A stretch of DNA of 64,000 nucleotides, from contig NZ_JALNMJ010000010.1 in assembly GCF_023156505.1 (NCBI RefSeq), positions 1 to 64,000 of the forward strand. Reading direction: 5' to 3'. This stretch comes from Roseibium sediminicola (GTDB lineage Bacteria; Pseudomonadota; Alphaproteobacteria; Rhizobiales; Stappiaceae). Shown here piece after piece: positions 1 through 10,186 of the stretch. Numbering within the stretch: position 1 is the stretch's first letter; every line of letters starts with the position of its first letter. The notes beneath the pieces are model-generated. The model was not told the origin of the DNA, searched no databases, and saw only the letters and a program-made list of their open reading frames with translations. A program made the translations under genes and the position numbers.

Positions 1-140
1 TCCCGGAGGGACGCAAAAACGGCTTTGATTTGCTGCGTCAAACCGCTCAACCGGGCAGGAAGCCCGCTTTTCGCGCTTTTCCTTGCAACTCGTTGCCGTT
101 TGTTGCGCCATTTCGATCAAATTAATGAGTCCTGCCCCTA
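1..140. mobile_element. Partial MITE-like element, cut by the window edge
   Basis: This stretch is about 90% identical (roughly 14 mismatches and one 2-nt indel over about 140 nt, counted by eye) to the reverse complement of 61898-62041. That region is the left half of a complete element with terminal inverted repeats. The end at about 117-140 corresponds to that element's terminal repeat. The other half would lie left of base 1. The element stops 4 nt before the stop codon of the L,D-transpeptidase gene. No coding capacity is seen. Confidence 0.75.
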
Positions 141-144
141 ACTC

Positions 145-585
145 TCACCGCGTGATCACGACCTTCGCGTTGGCACGGCCGACCCGCCGGACGAGGTTGA
201 AGAGATGAGCGGCGTTTTTCGGGTGCAGGCGGATGCAGCCGTGCGAGGCCGGACGGCCGAGGCGTTTGAGATCCGTCGTGCCGTGGATGGCATAACCGCC
301 GTAAAAGAAGACCGAATAGGGCATCGGCGCCCAATTATACTTGCGCGAATGCCAGTCGCGTTCCAGACGCGTCGGCCGCCAGCTTCCCGTTGGGGTGCGG
401 TAGCCGCGCCGGGCGGTCGAGACCGGCCATTTGCTGCGCAGCCGGCCATCGACATAGAGATAAAGCCGCTGCTCGGAGAGATCGATCTTGGCCGTCACCC
501 GCTGCGCGGCCTCGGCAGCGGGAGCACCAAGAACAAAAAACGCCAGCAGAAACGGCACAAACGTAAACTTTTTCCAATTGAACAT
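145..585 (-). CDS. L,D-transpeptidase (YkuD domain), secreted
   Basis: A 146-residue protein with a typical signal peptide: two Lys, then a hydrophobic stretch to residue 21, then APAAEA-AQ with likely cleavage near residue 27. The rest is one YkuD catalytic domain. The conserved His is in the IHGT motif (about H101) and the nucleophile is C117 in SHGCIRL. The family makes 3-3 peptidoglycan cross-links or attaches proteins to peptidoglycan in the periplasm. There is no LysM or other binding domain, so this is the short single-domain form. It is monocistronic, and its stop codon lies 4 nt from a MITE-like element. The family is secure; the substrate is not determined. Confidence 0.93.
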   Translation of the reverse strand: MFNWKKFTFVPFLLAFFVLGAPAAEAAQRVTAKIDLSEQRLYLYVDGRLRSKWPVSTARRGYRTPTGSWRPTRLERDWHSRKYNWAPMPYSVFFYGGYAIHGTTDLKRLGRPASHGCIRLHPKNAAHLFNLVRRVGRANAKVVITR

Positions 586-805
586 GACTTAGCCACCCAA
601 TGTACTCATGAGGTTATTGTTTTTGTTGAAAATGGACATCAGAAGGTATTCTGAAGGAACATTCCTTATCAAGTGTAAAAACATATCGTTACTACATGCA
701 CCCGCCGAACCGCACCTGAAACCTGCGCCTTTCCCTGCGTGAGGTAGCAGCACGAAAAGATCTGAAAATCCCTCTTGACCTGCCGTGAGAGCTTTGCCAT
801 AACCC

Positions 806-824
806 GAACCGTACCGTACGGTTC
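806..824. promoter_or_regulatory. Palindromic operator upstream of TetR gene
   Basis: GAACCGTACCGTACGGTTC is a perfect 9-bp inverted repeat around one central base, 41 nt upstream of the TetR start at 866. Its position and symmetry fit an autoregulatory TetR operator. The rest of the 586-865 gap holds only a small AAGGAA/TTCCTT palindrome at 654-667. Binding is inferred. Confidence 0.65.
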
Positions 825-865
825 ACCAGCTAGAGCCCCTTTCGCAACCGACCTATCAGACCAAG

Positions 866-1516
866 ATGCCCGCAACCGCCTTTGACATTGCCACCTCCCG
901 CCCGGACGCAGCGCCCGAGTTTTCGCCGCGCCAGCAGGTGGTTTTGCAGCATGCCCTGACGCTGCTGGTGGAAGGTGGCGAGAAGGCGCTGACAACCGCG
1001 GGTCTGGCCCGCACGGCCAGCTGCTCCAAGGAAAGCCTGTACAAGTGGTTCGGCGACCGGGACGGGCTGCTTGCCGCTGTTGTCGCCTTCCAGGCCAGCC
1101 AGGTGCAGTTTCCGTCCGAGGCCGGCGCGACCGCCGATGCCGACACCTATCGCGCCCATGTCACCGCCTTTGTCGAGGCCCTGCTCGGCGTTCTGTTCTC
1201 CGAAAGCTCGCTGGCGCTGAATCGGCTTTCCATCGGCCAGAGCAACACCAATTCCAACCGGCTCGGCCATCTGCTGCTGGTGCGCGGCAAGCACATGATC
1301 TCCGCCCGAGCCCGCGCCATGCTCGACAGCGGCCGCCGTCACGGGCTTTTGAAATTCGACGACTCGGAAGACGCCTACCAGGTGCTCTACGGCCTGGCGA
1401 TCCGCGACGTTCACATCCGCCTTCTTCTCGGCGAGGCCGCCAGCCCGGCCGAGAAGGATCTGAAATCCCAGGCCGAAACGGCCGTCGACCGCTATTACCG
1501 GCTGTTCGGGGCTTAA
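866..1516 (+). CDS. TetR/AcrR family transcriptional regulator
   Basis: A 216-residue one-component regulator. The N-terminal helix-turn-helix spans about residues 20-70. Its recognition part reads TTAGLARTASCSKESLYKWFGDRDGLL, here split as TTAGLARTASCSKESL then YKWFGDRDGLL, which is typical of TetR proteins. The C-terminal half (about 80-216) is an all-alpha ligand and dimerisation domain resembling the AefR-like TetR_C group. A strong palindrome at 806-824 probably mediates autoregulation. The gene is followed 103 nt later by ilvC on the same strand, but nothing links it to ilvC control. The ligand is unknown. Confidence 0.9.
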   Translation: MPATAFDIATSRPDAAPEFSPRQQVVLQHALTLLVEGGEKALTTAGLARTASCSKESLYKWFGDRDGLLAAVVAFQASQVQFPSEAGATADADTYRAHVTAFVEALLGVLFSESSLALNRLSIGQSNTNSNRLGHLLLVRGKHMISARARAMLDSGRRHGLLKFDDSEDAYQVLYGLAIRDVHIRLLLGEAASPAEKDLKSQAETAVDRYYRLFGA

Positions 1517-1586
1517 GCCCCGCCGCCGGATCCACCGGGGAACACCTCAAACACCAACGACCGGCCCCAAGGCCGGCCCTTGATAA

Positions 1587-2639
<1,053 letters not shown>

Positions 2640-2666
2640 GCGCAAGGCGCCCCATCGACCAAATGG

Positions 2667-2696
2667 AAAGGCCGGGCAGCAATGCCCGGCCTTTTT
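2667..2696. terminator. Rho-independent terminator between ilvC and Sel1 gene
   Basis: An 11-bp stem, AAAGGCCGGGC (2667-2677) with GCCCGGCCTTT (2684-2694), has a 6-nt loop and a T-run on the plus strand. It lies between convergent ilvC (stop 2639) and the Sel1 gene (stop at 2702), so it may work in both directions. Confidence 0.9.
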
Positions 2697-2701
2697 GCTG
2701 C

Positions 2702-5700
2702 TCAGTGATTTGTGTCGTCCCGATGCTCGCCGAGGCGCGCCAGCGCTGCGAGAGCTTCCCAGTCGCCATTGTCGGCGGCCATCTGGTAAAGCTCCCGCGC
2801 ACGGTCGAGATCCTTGTCCATGTGCTCGCCTGCCTCAAGCAGGCTGGCGAGATAGAACTTGCCGTCGCCATCGTCTTCGGAGGCAGCCTTGCGGATCAGG
2901 GCAAGGCCTTCTTCCGGGTTTTTGGGCAGCCCCCAGCCATGCAGCATCATCCAGCCGATGTTGGCAGCCCCTCCCGGATAGCCGCGATCCATCGCCCTCC
3001 TGAACAGTTCGACTGCCTTGAGGTGATCCTGCGCGACACCGGCGCCATCGCGGTAGAGCACACCGAGATTGACATAGGCGTATATGTTCTCCTTCCGGAC
3101 CGCGGCCTCGTAGAAATGCGCCGCTTCAGCCTGATCCTGCGCGACGTAGAGACCGTTGCGATACATCCAGCCCATCGCGTTCAGCGCGGCTGCATTGCCC
3201 ATCTCCCCAGCGATCTTGAAATGATGAAACGCGCGCGCATAGTCGACCTTGCTGTCATCGCCTGAATAGTAGAAATAGCCGAGATTGAGGTGCCCACGGA
3301 CGGGGTCGAGCGCGCGGATCCCTTCTAGCAGCTCGAGCGCCCTGGTCGGGTCCTTCGAGACGATTTCTCCCTTTACATGCAGATTGCTCAGGGTGAGCAT
3401 TGCACCCGGGTCTTCAGAGGCCGCCAGATCCTGAATTGTCTCGAGGCCGGAGAGCTTCTTGTCGGCACCAAAGGCTTCTTCGAAAAGATAAAGTCGCGCA
3501 AGGTATTTTCGGGCGGTGTCGTCACCAACCTCAATCGCCTTGAGGTACCAGGTCTCGGCTTTAAGGACGTCCTTTTCCACGCCCTGGCCGTTCTGGTAAC
3601 GCCAGGCAACGACGGCATAAGCGTCCGTGTTCCCGTCCAGCGCCGCTTTTTCCATGATCCTGAAACCGGTCGTGCGGTCGGTTCCCGGAAGTACCATGTC
3701 GTCATGCAGGTAACCGATCTCCAGCGCGGCCTGCGGCTGCCCCAGTCTTGCGGCTTTCTCCAGCCAGGCCAGTGCCCGGACCGGGTCGTATGTCGCTGTC
3801 TCGGTTGGGTCACCGAGGATCTTGCCGAGGCTCAGCGCCGAATTCGCATGACCGGCAGCCGCCAGATCCTCCAGAAGGCGGATGCCCTCCTCCGGGTCGG
3901 ACTTGCCGGTCAAGGCGGCATGGTAATAACGCGCGTCAGCCGACTCCTTCGCGGCCAGACCGTACCACATCAAGGCCTTTTTGGTGTCGGGCGTAACCAG
4001 GGTCCTGCCCAGGAAGCGTCCGCTCTCATAGGCCTGGCCCAGAGCGAACTGGGCGCTAAGATTGCCTTGATTGGCAGCAAGGCTGATGAGGCCCAGGATC
4101 TCCGCATTGGCCTCATCCGTTTCGGGAAGAGTTTTGGAGAGCAGCCTTGAAAGGCCCAGTTGGGCTGCCGGGAAGGACGCCGAGTTCCAATCCAGCGCCT
4201 TGCGAAGATGCGCTTCGCCCGCTTCCAAATCGAGGGGAAAGATGATGCCGTAGGTCTTTGCCAGCCCCAGAAACAGCTCGCGCTCACGATGCTTCTGCCA
4301 ATGACTGTCCGCATCCGCGCCGTCGCTGACCAGCTGGGAGAGAGCCCCGAGCGCCGACAAGGGCTGTGTCGCTGCGATTTGGCTGAGTTCCTTCAGGCCC
4401 AGATCGAAAATCGCGCCCGGCACCTCATCAAGAATCTGCATGCGGGCCCATTTGACGGAGGCATCCAGATTGCCGTTGTCGGCCGCCAGCCGGTAAAGCT
4501 CGGACGCTTTGGGCAAGTCCCCGAGAAGAGATCCGCCGGAGAGCTGTTCAGCGGCCGCATAGGCGGCCTCGGCATCGCCCAGCTCCGCCGCCCGGATGCG
4601 CCATCTCAGCACTTTTTTCCGGCTTTGTGTGACCGAGGTTCCCTTTGTAAACAGCTCGACGAGACGCTGTGCCGCGTAGAGGTTTCCCCCTTCGGCGGCG
4701 CTCTCGTAGTGGCGGATGGCCGCGTGTATTTCCTTCAGCCCGCCAAGCCCGTTCTCTTCCAGATAGCCGAGATAGGCGGACGCTAACCAGTTGCCGTTTT
4801 CCGCAGCCTTCTGAAAATAGCCCCGTGCCCGGAACAGGTCCTGCTCAACCCATTCCCCATCGAAATAGGCAATGCCGAGCACAGCAGCCGAGGCATCGAC
4901 ATTCGCAGCATATGCTTTTTCCAGGTAGTTCAGGCCCTTCTCGTAATCATGTCCGGAAAAGGCTTCGGTCGTAAAAAGCACGCCGAGATCCAGAAGTGCG
5001 CCCTGGCTCCCCCGATCAAGAGCCTGCTGGTAAAGCTCCAGGGCACGTCCGTAGTCCTGTTCGACCCCCTCGCCATCCTCGTAAAGGGTGCCAAGTTCGC
5101 GCATGCCATCTACGCTGCCAAGGTCGATGGCCTTCCGGTACCAGCCCGCCGCCGCAGTAGGATCCACGGCAACGCCATTTCCCCTGCTGTACATTTCGCC
5201 AAGCGACAGGATGGCCGGAAGATGCTCCGCGTCCGCAGCCTTCTCAAGCAGCCGGCGTCCCTTGTTGACATCGCTTCCGGTCACAGCTGCGCCGGCTATG
5301 TAGCCCAGTCCCAATTCGGTCAGCGCGAACAGGTCGTCGGCTTCGGATGCTTCGTCATAAAGCGCCCGCGCCGTTTCCAAATCCTGCTCAACGCCGAGAC
5401 CTTCCGCATGGAGCCAGCCGAGATAGGCAAGCGCACGGGGGCCTCTGTTCTTGTCGATTGCCAACCGGTATTGCCCCGCGGCCTCGGCATAGTCCTGTTT
5501 CACACCGCCGCCCTGCTCATAGGCGAGGCCCAGCGAGACATGGGCGTCGACATAGCCAAGATCGACCGCCTCGCGAAACAGGGCAATCGCCCGCGTTTTG
5601 TCTTCCTCAACGCCCCGGCCCCAGTAATACATGGTTCCAAGATGATGTTTTCCCTGGCCATAGCCGGCTTCGGCTGCCTTTCGGTAAAGCGCGACGGCCT

Positions 5701-6415
5701 GTTTCAAGTCCGCTTGTCCCAGGGTCCCATGCTCATGCAGCAGCCCGAGCAGGACCCAGCCGCTCGGCAGGCCCTCGTCTCCGGCCCTGGCATAGAGGCC
5801 GGCGGCCTCCTCGATGTCCTTGTCCGTGCCAATTCCAAATTCATGAAGCCAGCCCAGTGCGACGATGGCTTCGGTCACACCCGCCTGACTGGCCCAATTG
5901 ATCCAGAAGAAAGCCTGGCTTTCATGTTTTCGAACACCGAGCCCGTCCAGATACATGTATCCCAGACGAAGACCGGCCCAGGCGTCACCGAAATCGGCGC
6001 CGTCCTGGTAGAAGGAAACCGCCTTTTCGTAATCCTGAACACCCGCGAGACCGGTTTCATAATAATAGCCGACTTGCGCCTTGGCATAGGGATAGCCGAG
6101 GGCTTCGGACCGCTGAAAATAGGAAAAGGCCTTTTTGTTGTCGGGCTCCCAGAGCGCCTCTGACTCATAGGCCAGACCAAGGCGAAACAGGTCTTCCGGG
6201 TCTTGCGCGGCCTCTCGGGCAAGCAGTTTTTCGAGTTCGCCTGCGTCCGGAACCGCGTCAGGAAATTTGTGCGCTGGAGACACTGGTTGAGAAAAATACT
6301 GGCGCAGGCCGTGTCCGCTCCAGTCTCGCTCCTTGTCGCCGGCCTTGGGGGAAACCGCGTGTGCACCAAGTGCGGAAAGAAGGACAAAAGCGAGTGCAAG
6401 TCCAAGAAGTCTCAT
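2702..6415 (-). CDS. Very large Sel1-like (TPR-type) repeat protein, exported
   Basis: I place the start at 6415, giving 1237 residues. There the product begins MRLLGLALAFVLLSALGAHA, a clear signal peptide; longer starts add a non-homologous-looking leader across an inverted repeat. After the signal peptide nearly the whole protein is tandem Sel1-like repeats of about 36 residues, recognisable by recurring A-x-x-x-LG-x-x-Y-x-x-G-x-G-V-x-x-D motifs. By eye there are 25-30 units. Sel1 proteins are solenoid scaffolds in protein complexes, often in envelope biogenesis, signalling or secretion. There is no catalytic domain and no obvious partner gene. Periplasmic location is inferred from the signal peptide. 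Confidence 0.88.
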   Translation of the reverse strand: MRLLGLALAFVLLSALGAHAVSPKAGDKERDWSGHGLRQYFSQPVSPAHKFPDAVPDAGELEKLLAREAAQDPEDLFRLGLAYESEALWEPDNKKAFSYFQRSEALGYPYAKAQVGYYYETGLAGVQDYEKAVSFYQDGADFGDAWAGLRLGYMYLDGLGVRKHESQAFFWINWASQAGVTEAIVALGWLHEFGIGTDKDIEEAAGLYARAGDEGLPSGWVLLGLLHEHGTLGQADLKQAVALYRKAAEAGYGQGKHHLGTMYYWGRGVEEDKTRAIALFREAVDLGYVDAHVSLGLAYEQGGGVKQDYAEAAGQYRLAIDKNRGPRALAYLGWLHAEGLGVEQDLETARALYDEASEADDLFALTELGLGYIAGAAVTGSDVNKGRRLLEKAADAEHLPAILSLGEMYSRGNGVAVDPTAAAGWYRKAIDLGSVDGMRELGTLYEDGEGVEQDYGRALELYQQALDRGSQGALLDLGVLFTTEAFSGHDYEKGLNYLEKAYAANVDASAAVLGIAYFDGEWVEQDLFRARGYFQKAAENGNWLASAYLGYLEENGLGGLKEIHAAIRHYESAAEGGNLYAAQRLVELFTKGTSVTQSRKKVLRWRIRAAELGDAEAAYAAAEQLSGGSLLGDLPKASELYRLAADNGNLDASVKWARMQILDEVPGAIFDLGLKELSQIAATQPLSALGALSQLVSDGADADSHWQKHRERELFLGLAKTYGIIFPLDLEAGEAHLRKALDWNSASFPAAQLGLSRLLSKTLPETDEANAEILGLISLAANQGNLSAQFALGQAYESGRFLGRTLVTPDTKKALMWYGLAAKESADARYYHAALTGKSDPEEGIRLLEDLAAAGHANSALSLGKILGDPTETATYDPVRALAWLEKAARLGQPQAALEIGYLHDDMVLPGTDRTTGFRIMEKAALDGNTDAYAVVAWRYQNGQGVEKDVLKAETWYLKAIEVGDDTARKYLARLYLFEEAFGADKKLSGLETIQDLAASEDPGAMLTLSNLHVKGEIVSKDPTRALELLEGIRALDPVRGHLNLGYFYYSGDDSKVDYARAFHHFKIAGEMGNAAALNAMGWMYRNGLYVAQDQAEAAHFYEAAVRKENIYAYVNLGVLYRDGAGVAQDHLKAVELFRRAMDRGYPGGAANIGWMMLHGWGLPKNPEEGLALIRKAASEDDGDGKFYLASLLEAGEHMDKDLDRARELYQMAADNGDWEALAALARLGEHRDDTNH

Positions 6416-6519
6416 TGCCCACCCAGAACAACCAGAGCCTTCACCAACGGCCGAAGACCCCACCGGTTTCTCGCGCCGACAGACACTGGAGCGCATACTG
6501 CGCGGACTGCATCCCGGCG

Positions 6520-6584
6520 CCCGGGCCGTGTGGACGAATTGGGCAGGTGCCACGGCCAATACCAATTCGTCCATACGGCCCGGG
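6520..6584. repeat. 23-bp inverted repeat upstream of Sel1 gene
   Basis: Arms at 6520-6542 and 6562-6584 (CCCGGGCCGTGTGGACGAAT.. and its complement) match at 22 of 23 positions, with a 19-nt spacer. It sits in the 6416-6829 gap (414 bp) between the divergent Sel1 and diguanylate cyclase genes. It is too GC-rich and too far from a U-run to be an ordinary terminator; a dispersed palindromic repeat or a long operator are the alternatives. I see nothing else in the gap beyond promoter-like AT-rich sequence near 6700-6760. Confidence 0.7.
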
Positions 6585-6829
6585 ACCTCCCTCTTACCGC
6601 GCGCTTCCCCCGCAGACAACTTCCGGAACGGCAAGGAATTGGTGTCCAACCATGCTGACGCCCGGGCTTACTCGATCGGTATATCTCGCGATGGAGAAGA
6701 ATGATTTTCGACTGATAAGCCTCTCATTTTAATGAAATTTTTTTCCCGATCACTAACCGGATCGCAAGACCTCTTCCCCTAAGGTTATGCGGTGATTTTC
6801 GGTTTGGGGGGCCGTAGGCGGAGACAGTC

Positions 6830-8044
6830 TTGATAGATCCATCGACACTTTTTTCAGCCAATGTGCTTTTGCTGTCGATCTTCTCGATCACCTTCCTGGC
6901 AATCTCCTTCCAGGTGAGCCCTCGTGCGCATTGGCTCAGCTGGGCCGGCGCCAATGCACTGCTGGCCGCTGCCCTGGTGTGTTTCGCACTCGACGATTAC
7001 CTGCCGCCCCTCGCCGTCTATCTCCTGCCCAACGCGCTGCTGCTGCTCGGCTTCGGTTTCCACTGGCATGCCGCACGCCAGATCGCCGATCTGCCAAGCC
7101 GCCTCGGCAATGTCTTTGCGCCGGCCTCCGCTTACCTGCTCGTCGCCGCCTGCGCCTTTCTCCTGCCCAACTACGCCCTCGCCTACACGGCGTCGAATGT
7201 GATCTTCACGCTCATCGCCGTCGCGATCATCAGCACCTATGCGACGAAATCCTTCCGCGGACTGCTGTCGCCGATCGGGCTGATCCTGGCATTCTTCTTC
7301 CTGGGCGTCGAAGGCGTGTTGCGGACCGTGCATGGCCTGGTCACGGGCGGCCCGCAGGGTCCGGGCATGATCGCCGACATGATCCTGGACATTCACCTGA
7401 TGTGCGCCCTGGTCTTCGTCACGCTGACCGGCGCCTTCTCTCTGGCGCTCTCGTTCGAGCTTGTCGCCCGGCGCAACGAGGAAGCCGCCCGGCGCGACCC
7501 GCTCACAGGCGCTTTCAACCGGCGTGAATTCCAGGAGCGCCTGGAGGATCTGCTTGACGGTAGAGAGCGGGAGGATTTCGGCCTGGTGCATTTCGACCTA
7601 GATCATTTCAAGCAGGTCAATGACCGCTATGGTCATGTTGCCGGTGACGAGGCCCTGGTCAGGGTCAGCTCCGAGGTAAAGGCGCATCTGCGCCAGAACG
7701 ATTGTTTCGCCCGGCTTGGCGGCGAGGAATTCGCCGTGTTGCTGCCCTCTATCTCACGTGACAATGCCTACAAGGTGGCGGACCGGTTGCGCGAACGCAT
7801 ATCCGGCCTCCGTTTTGAATTCGCACCGGATGATTTCCGCCTGACCGCTTCGGCCGGCATTTATCACGGCGACGGCAATGCCCTTGCCTCGACCGATATT
7901 CTGCAGACGGTCGACAAGGGGCTCTACAAATCCAAGAAAGCCGGCCGCAACCGGGTCTCCTTCGCGGACAGTGCGTCCGAAGAGAGGGAGCTGGTGAACG
8001 GCGTCGCCGGCAAACTCAGGAATAGGCCTCAATCAGCCGCGTGA
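6830..8044 (+). CDS. Membrane-anchored diguanylate cyclase (GGDEF)
   Basis: A 404-residue protein. The N-terminal half (about 1-210) has around six or seven hydrophobic helices and no recognised named sensor domain. A GGDEF domain covers about 225-385. The active site is GGEEF (297-301), compatible with activity. The inhibitory I-site RQND (288-291) is spaced exactly five residues before it, so product inhibition by c-di-GMP is expected. The reaction is 2 GTP to c-di-GMP at the inner membrane. The start is TTG after a GGCGGAG ribosome site. The 3' end overlaps the convergent carboxypeptidase gene by 29 bp. The signal sensed is unknown. Confidence 0.93.
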   Translation: MIDPSTLFSANVLLLSIFSITFLAISFQVSPRAHWLSWAGANALLAAALVCFALDDYLPPLAVYLLPNALLLLGFGFHWHAARQIADLPSRLGNVFAPASAYLLVAACAFLLPNYALAYTASNVIFTLIAVAIISTYATKSFRGLLSPIGLILAFFFLGVEGVLRTVHGLVTGGPQGPGMIADMILDIHLMCALVFVTLTGAFSLALSFELVARRNEEAARRDPLTGAFNRREFQERLEDLLDGREREDFGLVHFDLDHFKQVNDRYGHVAGDEALVRVSSEVKAHLRQNDCFARLGGEEFAVLLPSISRDNAYKVADRLRERISGLRFEFAPDDFRLTASAGIYHGDGNALASTDILQTVDKGLYKSKKAGRNRVSFADSASEERELVNGVAGKLRNRPQSAA

Positions 8045-8906
8045 CTTCCTTGTCGCGCGCCGCTTCGCTCTGTCCGCCCATCACCACGACGATCAGCCGT
8101 TTGCCGCCGCGATTTGCGGTGGCGACCAGATTGTAGCCGGACATCCGGATGTAACCGGTCTTCAGACCATCGACACCGGCAACCTTGCCGACCAGGTTGT
8201 TGGTCGCCCGGAAGGTGCGCCCGTTATAGGAAAAGGTTTTCGCACGGTAATAGCTGCCATATTGCGGGAAGCTGCTTTTCAGCGCCAGGCCGAGCTTGGC
8301 CATGTCCCGCGCCGAAGTCACCTGGGCCGTATCCGGCAGTCCCGTCGCGTTTACAAAGCGGGTGCGGCTGAGGCCCAGCGCACGCGCCTGCGCAGTCATC
8401 TGGCGGGCAAAGGCCGCCTCGCTTCCGGCCAGGTTTTCCGCCACCACGATCGCAACATCGTTGGCCGACTTTACCGCCAGTGCCCGTGCCGCCTGTTCCA
8501 CGGTGATGGTCGAGCCCGCTTTCAGGCCGATCTTGGCCGGCGGCTCCCCGGCGGCCTTGGCCGACACGGTGAGTGGCGACGACAGGGAATAGCGGCCTTC
8601 GCTGACGGCCTCGAACAGGAGGTAAAGCGTCATCATCTTGGAAAGGGACGCGGGATAACGCGGGGCGTCGGCCTCAACGGCGTAGAGCTCCGCACCCGTT
8701 GAGGCATCAATGACGAGCGCGGAAAAGCCGCGCTCGACCGCGCTGGCCGGCGCGTAATTGATGACCGGCGGGGCCGCGCTCTGGACTGCGGGTGTCGCGG
8801 TTGCGGGCGCTGACGCCGTTGTCGGTCCCTGCGCGGTCTGGCAGGCCGCCAGCAGCGCGACAAGAGCAACAACAGCGGCGCGTTTCAAAGTGGTGATGCA
8901 GCCCAT
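8016..8906 (-). CDS. D-alanyl-D-alanine carboxypeptidase (peptidase S11), probable lipoprotein
   Basis: From the start at 8906 the product is 296 residues and begins with a lipoprotein signal: MGCITTLKRA, a hydrophobic stretch, then the lipobox LLAAC with Cys22. The serine penicillin-binding motifs are all present: SLSK (about S87-K90), SAN, and KTG in LKTGYI. The family trims the terminal D-Ala from peptidoglycan pentapeptides in the periplasm. A longer start at 9026 would run into the permease gene and lose the signal peptide. It lies 26 nt downstream of the ABC permease and is probably the last gene of that operon. The 3' end overlaps the convergent diguanylate cyclase gene. Confidence 0.92.
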   Translation of the reverse strand: MGCITTLKRAAVVALVALLAACQTAQGPTTASAPATATPAVQSAAPPVINYAPASAVERGFSALVIDASTGAELYAVEADAPRYPASLSKMMTLYLLFEAVSEGRYSLSSPLTVSAKAAGEPPAKIGLKAGSTITVEQAARALAVKSANDVAIVVAENLAGSEAAFARQMTAQARALGLSRTRFVNATGLPDTAQVTSARDMAKLGLALKSSFPQYGSYYRAKTFSYNGRTFRATNNLVGKVAGVDGLKTGYIRMSGYNLVATANRGGKRLIVVVMGGQSEAARDKEVTRLIEAYS

Positions 8907-8932
8907 TCCAAACCCGTAATCTGACCGGCGCC

Positions 8933-9694
8933 TCAAGGTTTCAGGCGGTAACCGGTTCTGAAAATCCAATGCACGACGGCCAGCGAGCCGCCGAGAAAGA
9001 TCATGGTGGCCACCAGCGACAGCCACAGGCTGACATCGGCCTGACCGTAGAAGCTCCAGCGGAACCCGGAGATCAGATAGACCACCGGGTTGATCAGCGT
9101 GACCTTCTGCCAGAATTCCGGCAGCATGTTGATGGAATAAAAGCTGCCGCCCAAAAAAGCCAGCGGCGTGACGATCAGCAGCGGAACGAATTGCAGCTTT
9201 TCGAAATTGTCGGCCCAGATGCCAATGATGAAACCGAGCAGCGCGAAGGTGATCGCGGTCAGCATGAAAAAGGCCACCATCCAGAAAGGATGCTGGATTT
9301 CGAGCGGCACGAAGAAGCTGGCCGTGATCAGAATAATGACACCGACGATCACCGACTTGGTGGCCGCCGCGCCGACATAGGCGATGGTGATTTCCAGGAA
9401 AGATACCGGCGCGGACAACACCTCGAAGATCGTGCCGGTAAAGCGCGGAAAATAGATGCCGAAGGACGCGTTGGAGAGGCTCTGGGTCATCAGCGACAGC
9501 ATGATCAGGCCGGGTACGATGAAGGCGCCGTAGCTGACGCCGTCGACTTCCGAAATGCGCGAGCCGATGGCAGCTCCAAAAACCACGAAATAGAGCACGG
9601 TGGAGATCACCGGCGAGATCACGCTCTGCATGATCGTGCGCCGGGTGCGTGCCATCTCCGCAACGTAGATCGACTTGATCGCCTCGAAATTCAT
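8933..9694 (-). CDS. ABC-2 type transporter permease
   Basis: A 253-residue inner-membrane protein with about six transmembrane helices and an ABC2_membrane domain over its whole length. It has the family's [16 protein letters not shown] and [16 protein letters not shown] segments; the second resembles the G(G)xF...MP ABC-2 signature. It pairs with the ATPase encoded at 10187-11110 to form an exporter of the NodIJ/DrrAB/YadGH type. The substrate cannot be read from sequence; polysaccharide, lipid or drug are all possible. An acetyltransferase gene is inserted between the ATPase and permease genes with very short spacing. Confidence 0.92.
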   Translation of the reverse strand: MNFEAIKSIYVAEMARTRRTIMQSVISPVISTVLYFVVFGAAIGSRISEVDGVSYGAFIVPGLIMLSLMTQSLSNASFGIYFPRFTGTIFEVLSAPVSFLEITIAYVGAAATKSVIVGVIILITASFFVPLEIQHPFWMVAFFMLTAITFALLGFIIGIWADNFEKLQFVPLLIVTPLAFLGGSFYSINMLPEFWQKVTLINPVVYLISGFRWSFYGQADVSLWLSLVATMIFLGGSLAVVHWIFRTGYRLKP

Positions 9695-9711
9695 CTGCCC
9701 CGTCGCCCCAG

Positions 9712-10182
9712 TTAAAGTGTCAGTTCCATGCGGGGCAAGCTGCGCCCCGGGATCGAGCCGGACGGTGTCCGGCCGATTGTTTGAAAGCCCATGTGGCCGT
9801 AGAACGGCTCGGCGAACGGATCCGCGTCCAGACCGATCCGGGTCAGGTTCAGCTCCCGCGACCGCAGCAGGAAAACCTCGAACAGCGTCCGGCCGACCTG
9901 CCTGCCCTGCCAGTCCGGATCGACAAAACAGGTCTCCAGTTCGCCGGTGACGCCGTCTTCGGCGACCGAAAGCCGGATGCAGCCCACAGGAGCCCCCGTT
10001 TCGGTCTCGGCCAGCCAGAAGTCGTTGTCGAGGATCCAGCTATCGCGGACCGCAAGCTCCTCGGCGCACATGGCCATGAAGGCATCGTCGTATCCGTTGG
10101 ACTGTTTGGAACGCATGCACAGGTCCGTCAGCGCGTCCCGGTCAGCCAACTCCGCCCTGCGGATCGTGAAGGTCTCCGGCAT
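9712..10182 (-). CDS. GNAT family N-acetyltransferase
   Basis: A 156-residue single-domain GNAT protein. Motif A, which binds the acetyl-CoA pyrophosphate, is in [15 protein letters not shown] (about residues 89-103), and the C-terminal [12 protein letters not shown] segment is typical. The start lies 4 nt after the ATPase stop, and the stop lies 17 nt before the permease start, so it is cotranscribed within a two-gene ABC exporter. The acceptor substrate is unknown. The position suggests it acts on the exported compound or on self-protection, which is inference. Confidence 0.88.
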   Translation of the reverse strand: MPETFTIRRAELADRDALTDLCMRSKQSNGYDDAFMAMCAEELAVRDSWILDNDFWLAETETGAPVGCIRLSVAEDGVTGELETCFVDPDWQGRQVGRTLFEVFLLRSRELNLTRIGLDADPFAEPFYGHMGFQTIGRTPSGSIPGRSLPRMELTL

Positions 10183-10186
10183 CGCC

